Origin: Candidatus Aminicenantota bacterium | Lineage (GTDB): Bacteria > Acidobacteriota > Aminicenantia > Aminicenantales > JAFGAV01 | NCBI GenBank assembly: GCA_016867615.1 | Contig: VGJG01000109.1 | Span: forward strand, 1-6,292 | Direction: 5' to 3' | DNA: 6,292 bases | Shown: positions 1-6,180 of the stretch, piece after piece | Layout: each line of letters starts with the position of its first letter | Numbering within the stretch: the stretch's first letter is position 1 | Position numbers and translations under genes: made by a program | The notes under the pieces: model-generated | Told to the model about the DNA's origin: nothing | Seen by the model: only the letters and a program-made list of their open reading frames with translations | The model's database searches: none

Positions 1-258
1 CGGCTTGGCTCGAAATCCCTCAACAGCTATGCCAGGTATGAACAGGGACGCTCGGTGCCGAGCGTCGCCAAGCTCGCCCGGCTTTTTTCGGCCGTGGCCC
101 GCAACCGTGAATTCGTCATCCAGGAGAGCCGCGCTCATTACGGGGACTGCGGGACGGGGAAAAGCCTCGGGAGGGCAAATTCCTTGTCCGAAACCGGGAT
201 TCATAGGAAAATGAAGGGAAGAACCTCATATCCAAAGCCACGATGCGACTCAAGTTGA
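1..258 (+). CDS. Partial helix-turn-helix protein (Xre-like regulator or antitoxin), C-terminal part
   Basis: The frame beginning at nt 1 is open from the window edge to a TGA at 256-258, so the N-terminus is missing. The first 42 or so residues read as the second half of an Xre/HTH_3 DNA-binding fold. A recognition-helix segment (SLNSYARYEQGRSVPSVAKL) carries the typical pattern of Tyr-x-Arg-x-Glu-x-Gly-Arg, then Pro-Ser and a Leu-x-x-Leu helix, and is followed by a short beta-like tail (REFVIQES). Such endings are common in small regulators and in HigA- or HicB-type antitoxins, but no toxin gene is in view, so this is only a possibility. The last 43 or so residues (from about nt 127) are low in hydrophobic residues and look unlike a folded domain. 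The natural end may lie earlier and have been lost by mutation or a frameshift. The stop falls 16 nt inside the next gene if that gene starts at 243. Confidence 0.55.
   Translation, partial: RLGSKSLNSYARYEQGRSVPSVAKLARLFSAVARNREFVIQESRAHYGDCGTGKSLGRANSLSETGIHRKMKGRTSYPKPRCDSS
184..212 (+). promoter_or_regulatory. Weak candidate sigma-70-type promoter for the operon
   Basis: TTGTCC (184-189, 4 of 6 matches to the -35 consensus) and GAAAAT (207-212, 4 of 6 to the -10 consensus) are separated by exactly 17 nt. They lie in the most A-rich part of an otherwise GC-rich region, just upstream of the first operon gene. Both boxes are degenerate and the -10 lacks its first T, so chance is a serious alternative. 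The stretch from about 127 to 242 shows no other obvious operator, hairpin or riboswitch. Confidence 0.18.
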
Positions 259-3200
259 GAACAATGCCATATCGCTTCCTTCTTGCCGCAGGCTTGCTAG
301 CGGCGGCCGTGGCAACGGCTGTCGCGGCGGCGGCAGGCCAGTCGGCGCAGACGCCCGCGGCTCCGGAGCGGGACATCCTCTTCCTCTACGACGGCCCGGC
401 CGGCCGCTCGGAGGCCTTCAAGACGGCCTCCTACATCCAGAAGCTCCTCAGCCACTTCGCGCTCGCGCCCGGCAGGCTCGTTCAGGCCCACGCCCACCGG
501 CCTGGTCAGACCGAGGCCGCCGACCTCGTGTTCGTCGTCTTGGAGGAGGGGACGCCCGACGTCCCCCAAGCCCTGCTCCGCGAACTGACGCGCAGGGACG
601 CACCGCTCGTCTGGGTCAACCTGCACATCGAAATGCTCCTCGAGCGCGCCCCGGAGCGCTGGGGACTGACCCATGCCGGGCTGGACTTCTCGGGCGCATT
701 CCGCGTGACCTATAAGGGGAAGACCTTCGTCAAGGAAGACCCCGAATTCAACATGATCCGCGTCGACGCGCCCGACAGGGTCCGGGTCGCGGCGCATCTC
801 GTCGACGGCGACGGCCGGACATGGCCGTATGTTCTGCAATCCCAAAACCTTTGGTACGTAGCCGACGCTCCCTATTCCTACGCCCATGAGGGCGGTCGCT
901 TTCTCGTCCTGGCCGACCTCCTCCACGACATCCTCGACCGGGACCACCCGCCTTCCCGGAAGGCCATGCTGCGCATCGAGGACATCACCCCCGAGAATGA
1001 CCCGGCCGCGCTCCGCCGCATCGCCGATTTTCTGGCCCGGGAAAAGGTCCCCTTCCAGATCTCGCTCGTCCCTTTCTACAAAGACCCCCGGTCCCAGGTC
1101 GAGGTCTCCCTCTCCGACCGGCCGGAGCTCGTGCGGGCCGTGAAGCACATGGTCCGCAAGGGGGGCGCGGTCGTCCTCCACGGCGTGACCCACCAGCACC
1201 GCGGTCTGTCCACGGACGACTACGAGTTCTGGGACGACGTTCTGGGCGAGCCCCTCGCCTTCGACTCGCCCGACTGGGTGCGGCAGAGGGTCGCCCAGGG
1301 TCTCCGGGAATGCTTCCGTCAGGAGATCTATCCCCTGGCCTGGGAAACGCCCCATTACTCCGCCTCGCGCAACACCTACCGCGCCATCGCCGCATTCTTC
1401 GACACCTTCAACGACCGGCTGATGGCCGCCGACATCAGCGGCGCGCAGGTTCTCTCCCCCTACCCCTTCTTCGACCCGGAGCTGAGAGTGACCGTCATCC
1501 CGGAAAACCTGGGCTATGTGAACTTGAGCAACCCCGACCAGGAGCGCATACTCGACAACGCGCGGAACATGCAGGCCGTCAGGGACGGGACGGCGTCGTT
1601 CTTTTTCCATCCCTTCGTTCCGATCGACCACCTGAAGCGCCTCGTGCGGGGAATGAAGGAGCAGGGCTGGGAATTCATCTCCCTGGGCGATTTCGGCTGC
1701 AATCTGCGCACGGATTCCCATTGGGTCACCACCTCCGGCGGCCGGGGATCTGTCACGGCGGTCAACCAGTACGTACGCGAAACGACCTGGAGCCGAGGGG
1801 GCAAACTCCTGAGGCGGACCTCCGGGAAGGCCAGGCAACGGGAGGTCGTAACCCGCCGGGTCGAACTGGAGCCGGGCGGCCTCTACGTCCTGGAAGCCCT
1901 CGACCTGCTGCCGGAGACGGCGCTGCCCGCGGGCCCGACTTGGATCTCCGAGATTCAGCGAAAGCATTCGGAGGCCCGATCGCGCACAGAGGAACCGGCG
2001 TTGAGGCTGACGCGCGCGGCCATTGTGACTTCGCCCTCCCTCACCCGGTCGGAGGACTTCAACTTCCGGAGCCATCAGTCCCAACTCCGCTATTTCGGCT
2101 TCATCCCCAGGATTCTCCGGAACAACAGCGTCCGGGTCCGCGCCCTGGATGAGTTCACCCTGATCGTCGCGCCCCAGGCGACCGCCAGGCGTTTGGACAG
2201 GGAGGGCGTGAACGCCCTCCTCGATTTCGTGGAGCGAGGCGGCATCCTCATCACCGAGGGCCGGTCGGATCTCGCCGAAAGCCTGGGTTTCCGGTTTGAT
2301 GGACGGACCGTCGCCGTCGGGGAGGTCAGGGAGCATTCCCTGCCCGGACCGACGCTCCGCTGGAGCCCGCCCGTCGAGGCTCCCGTCTTTTCGTCCGAGG
2401 GGACGGTTCTCCTGGCCGACGACGCAGCCGGCCGCGCGCCCCTGGCCTGCGTCAGAAGCTTGGGCCGGGGCCGGGTTCTGTTTCTGGCCGTCCCGCTCGA
2501 CGACCTGGGACCCTTCGGCGTCAACCGCTACGCCTTTTATCCCCATTACCTCAGGAACTCCCTGGACGTCCCCTTCCATGTCCGCCGCAGTCACGTGGAG
2601 TACTACTTCGACCCGGGATACCGCCCCTTCGCCGGATGGGAAAAGCTGGTCAAGCAATGGAGAGCCGCGGGGGTGAGGACCGTTTACCTCGCCGCGTGGC
2701 ATTTCTACCGCGAGTGGTCCTTCGATTACCGGTATTTCCTCCGGCTGTGCCACGTTCATGGACTGTCTGTTTACGCCTGGTTCGAATTCCCCCAGGTGAC
2801 TCCCCTGATGTGGGAAGAGCATCCGGAGTGGCGGGAACAGACCGCCACCGGCGCGGACGGCCTCTGTCACTGGCGCCTGCAGATGAACCTCTTCAACCCC
2901 CAGGCCCGGGAAGCGGCCCGCGCCCATATGCGACGGGTCCTCATGGAATACGATTGGGACGGGGTCAACCTGGCCGAGCTCAACTTCGACACCAATCGCG
3001 GGGCCGAGGACCCCTCGAAGTTCGTCCCCCTGAACGCCGACGTCCGCCGGGCGTTCGAGCGCGAGGCCGGGTTCGACCCCCTGGAATTCTTCGATCCCGC
3101 TTCCCCCCGTCATCACCGCGCCGCGCCCAGGGAGTGGGAATCCTTCCTGCGGTTCCGGACGCGCATCACGGCCGGGTGGCACGAATTCTTTCTTGAGGAG

Positions 3201-4172
3201 ATCGAGTCCGTGAGACGGGCCAAGGGCCGGGATATGGAGGTCATCGTCACGGCCATGGACTCCCTCCTCCATCCCGAGATCGTCGAGGAGTGCGGCCTCG
3301 ACACGCGGGACGTGCTGGCCCTCATGAACCGCTACGACTTCACCCTCCAGGTTCAGGACCCGGCGCGAAGCTGGGTCGAGCCGCCGGATCGTTACCTCTC
3401 GCTGGCGGAAGCCTACCTGGAACGCATTCCCTCCCCCGAGCGGCTGATGTTCGACATCAACGTCGTCCCCCGCCGGGAGTACGAAAAAACAGCGCTTCCC
3501 TCGGCCTCGGCCATCGGTTCGGAGCTCGCGGCCACGGTTTTTTACGCCGGCCTGGCTACGGGACGCGTGGCCGTCTATTCCGAGTTCACCGTCCCTCCGC
3601 TGGACATGGACCTCCTGCCGTTCGTCATGGGTTCGGACGTGGAGATCGCGCCCGCGGGCGGGAGCTACATGCTCAAGTCCAAGAAGCCCTTCCAGCTCTT
3701 TTGGAACGGGCGGAACACCGCGCCGCGGCTCAACGGCCGTCCTTGGCCCTTCTCCGCGGAGACGTCCCTGTCCGTGCCCTCCGGGGTCCACCGTCTGGAG
3801 TTCGCGGCCAAGAGACCGTTCGGCTTCCAGGGGCTCGAACACCGGATCCTCCTCGACGCCGACATCCTGGACATCGAGATGGCGAAAGACAAAGTCAAGC
3901 TCGTCTACGACTCGCCCTTGGCCGTCCTCCTGTCCTTCAACCGCCCCCTGGAGCGGATCGAGCTCGACGGACGCGAGATCCGGGCCGGCGACGGCGACTC
4001 GAGCCTCCGCCTGCCCCGCGGCCGGCATGACCTCGCCCTGACCCTCAGCCATCCCGTTTTTCACCGTCTGGACGAGGTCGGTTACGCCTCGTCGACCGCC
4101 TTCGCTTTGATCGGCTTGGCGGCCGCCCTGGCCCTGGTCGGCATGTATCTTCATGTGCGGTGGACGAGATGA
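243..4172 (+). CDS. Exported membrane-anchored DUF2334 polysaccharide deacetylase / glycoside-hydrolase-like fusion protein
   Basis: This 1309-aa protein probably acts on a polysaccharide in the periplasm. Residues 1-33 are a signal peptide (basic n-region, Ala/Leu-rich core, no lipobox Cys). Residues 43-230 form a Rossmann/GATase-like domain without any Cys. Residues 236-480 match the DUF2334 branch of NodB-like deacetylases: RIEDITP (E246, D247), LHGVTH (H313, H317, a metal-type His-x3-His), WETPHYSAS (367-375) and FFHPF (H456), so the usual metal/catalytic positions appear intact. A beta-rich linker (about 485-610) leads to a second GATase-like domain (about 620-775) with no Cys at the nucleophile elbow. 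Residues 783-1120 look like a TIM-barrel glycoside hydrolase; DWDGVNLAELNFD places E912 where GHL10/PgaB-type enzymes have an acid at the end of strand 4. Residues 1130-1270 hold two beta repeats. A C-terminal transmembrane helix (about 1284-1304) ends in RWTR. The start is 243 or the in-frame ATG at 264; neither has a well-placed Shine-Dalgarno. Substrate unknown; the deacetylase call is firm, the hydrolase call is by fold pattern. Confidence 0.9.
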   Translation: MRLKLRTMPYRFLLAAGLLAAAVATAVAAAAGQSAQTPAAPERDILFLYDGPAGRSEAFKTASYIQKLLSHFALAPGRLVQAHAHRPGQTEAADLVFVVLEEGTPDVPQALLRELTRRDAPLVWVNLHIEMLLERAPERWGLTHAGLDFSGAFRVTYKGKTFVKEDPEFNMIRVDAPDRVRVAAHLVDGDGRTWPYVLQSQNLWYVADAPYSYAHEGGRFLVLADLLHDILDRDHPPSRKAMLRIEDITPENDPAALRRIADFLAREKVPFQISLVPFYKDPRSQVEVSLSDRPELVRAVKHMVRKGGAVVLHGVTHQHRGLSTDDYEFWDDVLGEPLAFDSPDWVRQRVAQGLRECFRQEIYPLAWETPHYSASRNTYRAIAAFFDTFNDRLMAADISGAQVLSPYPFFDPELRVTVIPENLGYVNLSNPDQERILDNARNMQAVRDGTASFFFHPFVPIDHLKRLVRGMKEQGWEFISLGDFGCNLRTDSHWVTTSGGRGSVTAVNQYVRETTWSRGGKLLRRTSGKARQREVVTRRVELEPGGLYVLEALDLLPETALPAGPTWISEIQRKHSEARSRTEEPALRLTRAAIVTSPSLTRSEDFNFRSHQSQLRYFGFIPRILRNNSVRVRALDEFTLIVAPQATARRLDREGVNALLDFVERGGILITEGRSDLAESLGFRFDGRTVAVGEVREHSLPGPTLRWSPPVEAPVFSSEGTVLLADDAAGRAPLACVRSLGRGRVLFLAVPLDDLGPFGVNRYAFYPHYLRNSLDVPFHVRRSHVEYYFDPGYRPFAGWEKLVKQWRAAGVRTVYLAAWHFYREWSFDYRYFLRLCHVHGLSVYAWFEFPQVTPLMWEEHPEWREQTATGADGLCHWRLQMNLFNPQAREAARAHMRRVLMEYDWDGVNLAELNFDTNRGAEDPSKFVPLNADVRRAFEREAGFDPLEFFDPASPRHHRAAPREWESFLRFRTRITAGWHEFFLEEIESVRRAKGRDMEVIVTAMDSLLHPEIVEECGLDTRDVLALMNRYDFTLQVQDPARSWVEPPDRYLSLAEAYLERIPSPERLMFDINVVPRREYEKTALPSASAIGSELAATVFYAGLATGRVAVYSEFTVPPLDMDLLPFVMGSDVEIAPAGGSYMLKSKKPFQLFWNGRNTAPRLNGRPWPFSAETSLSVPSGVHRLEFAAKRPFGFQGLEHRILLDADILDIEMAKDKVKLVYDSPLAVLLSFNRPLERIELDGREIRAGDGDSSLRLPRGRHDLALTLSHPVFHRLDEVGYASSTAFALIGLAAALALVGMYLHVRWTR
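4159..4163 (+). promoter_or_regulatory. Ribosome binding site deciding the glycosyltransferase start
   Basis: GGTGG ends 5 nt before the ATG at 4169, which overlaps the upstream stop as ATGA. An alternative in-frame GTG at 4160 lies within this site and has no better one upstream. The ATG is therefore preferred, and it allows translational coupling to the upstream gene. Confidence 0.5.
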
Positions 4173-5461
4173 GCGGCGTCTTGAGGCTGGCCGCGGACGC
4201 GCTGTTCGTCTTTTCCGTGGTCTTCATCTGGCTGATGCTGATCTATCAATTCGTCCTCTCCGTCGGAGGCTTCCTGCTCCGGGCCCGCACGAGGCGGAGG
4301 GGGCGCGCGGCGCCTCCCGCCGAACCGCCCATGGTCTCGATCCTCATCCCGGCGCGGAACGAGGAAACGGTCATCGGGTCCCTCCTGGACCGCATCGCGG
4401 CCTTCACCTATCCCCAAGACAAGATCGAGATCCTGGTCATCAACGACGGAAGCACGGACCGCACGGCCGAGACCGTCGCGCTCCGGGGGCGGGAGGACCC
4501 GAGGATCGGGCGGATCGACGTCCCCCCCGGGCTTGCCGGCCGGGGCAAGGGCGCCGCGTTGAACCTGGGCCTGGCCCGCGCCTCCGGGGAATTCATCGCC
4601 GTCTACGACGCGGACAACGCCCCCGAAGCCGACTCCCTCGCCCTCCTGTGCGCGGCCCTGCAGGCCGACCCCCGGCTGGCCTCGGTCTGCGGCAAGTTCC
4701 GGGCCTACAACAAGCGCGCCACCTGGCTGACCCGCTTCATCAACATCGAGTCGATCGCCTTTCAGTGGATCGTCCAGGCGGGGCGCTGGCTTCTTTTCCG
4801 CATCGCCGTCATCCCCGGCACGAATTTCGTCATCCGCGCCTCCGCCCTGAGGGAGGCCGGCGGCTGGGACGAGCGGGCCTTGACCGAGGACTCCGAGCTG
4901 ACCTTCCGGCTCTACGACCTGGGTTACCGGGTCGCCTTCCTCCCCGAGGCCGTCACCTGGGAGCAGGAGCCCGAGACGCTCCGGGTGTGGTTCGGACAAC
5001 GGACGCGCTGGGCCCGGGGCTACTACCGCCTCATCGCCGAGCGCAGCCGCCTGCTGCTGCGCCGGAAGCCGGGCCGGATGGCGTTCGAGCTCTTCAACCT
5101 TCTGTGGCTCTATTACTTTTTCGTCGCGGCCGTCCTGCTGTCCGATGTGCTGTTCGTGCTCTGTCTGACCGGCCTGGCGCGCATCCGGGTCCTGGGCCCC
5201 TACGCCGAGCTCTGGGCCCTGGCTTTCATACTCTTCAGCCTGGAAGTCCTCCTCGCCCTGGCCTACGAGCGGGAAGACGCGCTCTCTTCCCTGGTCTTGA
5301 TCCCGGCCGCCTACTTGTTTTATACCAAGCTGTGGGTGTTGGTCGTGGTCCACAGCCTGTATCAGGAGATCGTGCTGAAAAAAAAGGGGACTTGGGTCAA
5401 AACCCCGCGCTTCCCCGTAAAGCCGGAAGACCCCCGGACCCCAAGGGAGGGAAGACCTTGA
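4169..5461 (+). CDS. Membrane family-2 glycosyltransferase, processive polysaccharide synthase type (PgaC/IcaA/HAS-like)
   Basis: The predicted 430-aa protein would polymerise nucleotide-activated sugars at the cytoplasmic face of the inner membrane and probably extrude the chain. It has one long N-terminal hydrophobic segment (about 8-37) followed by a basic RTRRRGR stretch. The GT2 domain (about 55-290) carries PARNEE (61-66), NDGSTDRT (92-99), GRGKGAALN (124-132), the metal-binding DADN (147-150), GTNFVIR (217-223), the acceptor-site TED (239-241) and the QRTRW motif (277-281) typical of processive synthases. Three hydrophobic stretches follow (about 308-335, 342-366, 371-395) and a KKKGTWVKTPRF tail. 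Length matches PgaC/IcaA (about 410-440 aa). No PilZ domain and no PgaD-like partner are visible, so c-di-GMP control is not evident. The start is the ATG in the ATGA overlap; a GTG at 4160 would add three residues. The polymer (GlcNAc or another sugar) cannot be read from sequence. Confidence 0.92.
   Translation: MSGVLRLAADALFVFSVVFIWLMLIYQFVLSVGGFLLRARTRRRGRAAPPAEPPMVSILIPARNEETVIGSLLDRIAAFTYPQDKIEILVINDGSTDRTAETVALRGREDPRIGRIDVPPGLAGRGKGAALNLGLARASGEFIAVYDADNAPEADSLALLCAALQADPRLASVCGKFRAYNKRATWLTRFINIESIAFQWIVQAGRWLLFRIAVIPGTNFVIRASALREAGGWDERALTEDSELTFRLYDLGYRVAFLPEAVTWEQEPETLRVWFGQRTRWARGYYRLIAERSRLLLRRKPGRMAFELFNLLWLYYFFVAAVLLSDVLFVLCLTGLARIRVLGPYAELWALAFILFSLEVLLALAYEREDALSSLVLIPAAYLFYTKLWVLVVVHSLYQEIVLKKKGTWVKTPRFPVKPEDPRTPREGRP
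5364..5389 (+). other. Candidate -1 frameshift or slippage site (A8G4 run with dnaX-like arrangement)
   Basis: Eight A (5378-5385) followed by four G (5386-5389) stand out in this GC-rich gene. In the glycosyltransferase frame the codons are AAA AAA AAG GGG, so 5380-5386 is an in-phase A_AAA_AAG heptamer, the motif used in E. coli dnaX. An internal Shine-Dalgarno-like AGGAG (5364-5368) lies 11 nt upstream, close to the dnaX spacing. Downstream, CTTGGGTC (5391-5398) can pair with GACCCCAAG (5437-5445) with one bulged C and a long loop. Whether it works is unknown: the KKKG-TWVKTPR tail in the normal frame looks like a genuine synthase ending, and AAA/AAG lysine codons alone could give this run. 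Confidence 0.3.
5445..5450 (+). promoter_or_regulatory. Strong ribosome binding site that decides the TTG start of the barrel gene
   Basis: GGGAGG lies 7 nt before TTG at 5458 (TTGA overlap with the glycosyltransferase stop at 5459-5461). No ATG or GTG gives an intact signal peptide in this frame at such spacing. The site lies inside the last codons of the upstream gene, consistent with reinitiation or coupled translation. Confidence 0.7.
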
Positions 5462-6156
5462 AAACCAAAGCCCTGATCCTCATCCTTCTCGCCGCCCCGG
5501 CCCTGCTGTCCGCAGAGACCGTCATCCAGATGGGGTTCGAGTCCTACTTCGGCGCCAACCGCACGCTCCTCTGGACCCCCTGGGTCGGCGTCCGCCAAAG
5601 CCTGACGGATTCGTCCTCCCTGCTGTTCAAGTGCTATTTCCATAATTTGGGATACCGCTATATCAACCTGGAAGAGCTCGAGGTGAAGCGCCAGGCCCAG
5701 CTGCTGAACCTCACGGCAGCCTATTACCGGCAGAAACCCTCCGGGGAAGCCTACGCCGCTCTCTCCTACCTGAGGGGGAACGAAAGGTACTCCGCCCTGG
5801 CCCTGGACGGCGGGCTCGGCCTCGCGGTCGCCGGGCGGCTGAGCCTGGACGCCGGGATCTACGTCCTCAACGAAAGCTCGGTCCTCTGGTTGCCGGAAGA
5901 GCCGCTCCGCCGGATCACCACGGCCAGCCTCAAGGGCGGCATCCGGCTGAAAATCTTCGAGTGGCTGCGCCTGAACCCCAGGGCCGCCGTCTACCGGAAC
6001 ACGGATGGAGTCACCGCCACGACATGGGCGGCGAGCCTGGTCCTGGTCCCCAAACCGCCCCTCACCATCTCCCTTGGCTTTTCCCGGTACTCGGAGTCGG
6101 CCTCCTACCGTTTCCGGGGGGACTACTTCGAATTCGGCCTCAATTACTACCGCTAG
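5458..6156 (+). CDS. Small outer-membrane beta-barrel protein (about 12 strands), possible polysaccharide export or modification partner
   Basis: The 232-aa product starts with a clear signal peptide (MKTKALILILLAAPALLSA, cleavage probably after A19). The rest shows alternating hydrophobic/polar strands joined by short turns, roughly at 21-32, 35-47, 52-66, 78-91, 95-106, 110-125, 128-139, 152-165, 168-181, 186-198, 202-210 and 221-231, rich in Tyr, Trp and Gly and ending in FGLNYYR. This fits a barrel of about 12 strands, though the final residue is Arg rather than the common Phe. The family is not recognised; it has no TPR domain and is far smaller than PgaA or BcsC. The TTG start is chosen because it directly begins the signal peptide and has a strong Shine-Dalgarno. 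Its 4-nt overlap with the glycosyltransferase gene argues for a linked role, perhaps as outer-membrane exit pore or modifying barrel (inference). E. coli yaiO (barrel) near yaiP (GT2) is a comparable pairing, but homology is not claimed. Confidence 0.85.
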   Translation: MKTKALILILLAAPALLSAETVIQMGFESYFGANRTLLWTPWVGVRQSLTDSSSLLFKCYFHNLGYRYINLEELEVKRQAQLLNLTAAYYRQKPSGEAYAALSYLRGNERYSALALDGGLGLAVAGRLSLDAGIYVLNESSVLWLPEEPLRRITTASLKGGIRLKIFEWLRLNPRAAVYRNTDGVTATTWAASLVLVPKPPLTISLGFSRYSESASYRFRGDYFEFGLNYYR

Positions 6157-6180
6157 GCCGGTACGGCCCGCCTATTTCTT
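6156..6180 (+). terminator. Possible weak terminator hairpin between convergent genes
   Basis: GGCCG (6156-6160) and CGGCC (6164-6168) form a 5-bp GC stem with a 3-nt loop right at the operon's stop codon. A T-rich TATTTCTT (6173-6180) follows after a 4-nt gap. The stem is short and the T tract is displaced and lies in the facing gene's codons, so intrinsic termination here is doubtful. Confidence 0.22.

Noticed and set aside
47..66. Perfect 9-bp inverted repeat with a 2-nt centre (GACGCTCGG-TG-CCGAGCGTC)
   Set aside because: It lies within the HTH coding sequence, has no T tract, and its loop is too short for a stable RNA hairpin. An operator is possible, but a single copy in GC-rich coding DNA is weak evidence.
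1310..2152. Plus-strand open frame of 280 codons inside the large gene (and similar ones at 2296-2676, 2636-3196 and 3290-4030)
   Set aside because: Out-of-frame shadows with Arg/Pro/Gly-rich content and no motif; the main frame explains these regions.
297..4154. Minus-strand open frame of 1285 codons opposite the large gene
   Set aside because: Its composition (very rich in Gly, Arg, Glu, Val, Asp, His, Pro; no hydrophobic patterning or known motif) is that of an antisense shadow of a GC-rich gene. The plus-strand frame has clear catalytic motifs, a signal peptide and a membrane helix.
4151..5353. Minus-strand open frame of 400 codons opposite the glycosyltransferase
   Set aside because: Gln/Gly/Asp/Arg-rich low-complexity translation with no recognisable domain; a shadow of the GT2 gene.
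4153..5457. Plus-strand upstream extension of the barrel gene's frame through the whole glycosyltransferase gene
   Set aside because: Arg/Pro/Gly-rich translation typical of an out-of-frame read of a GC-rich gene. The barrel has its own signal peptide, Shine-Dalgarno and TTG start at 5458.
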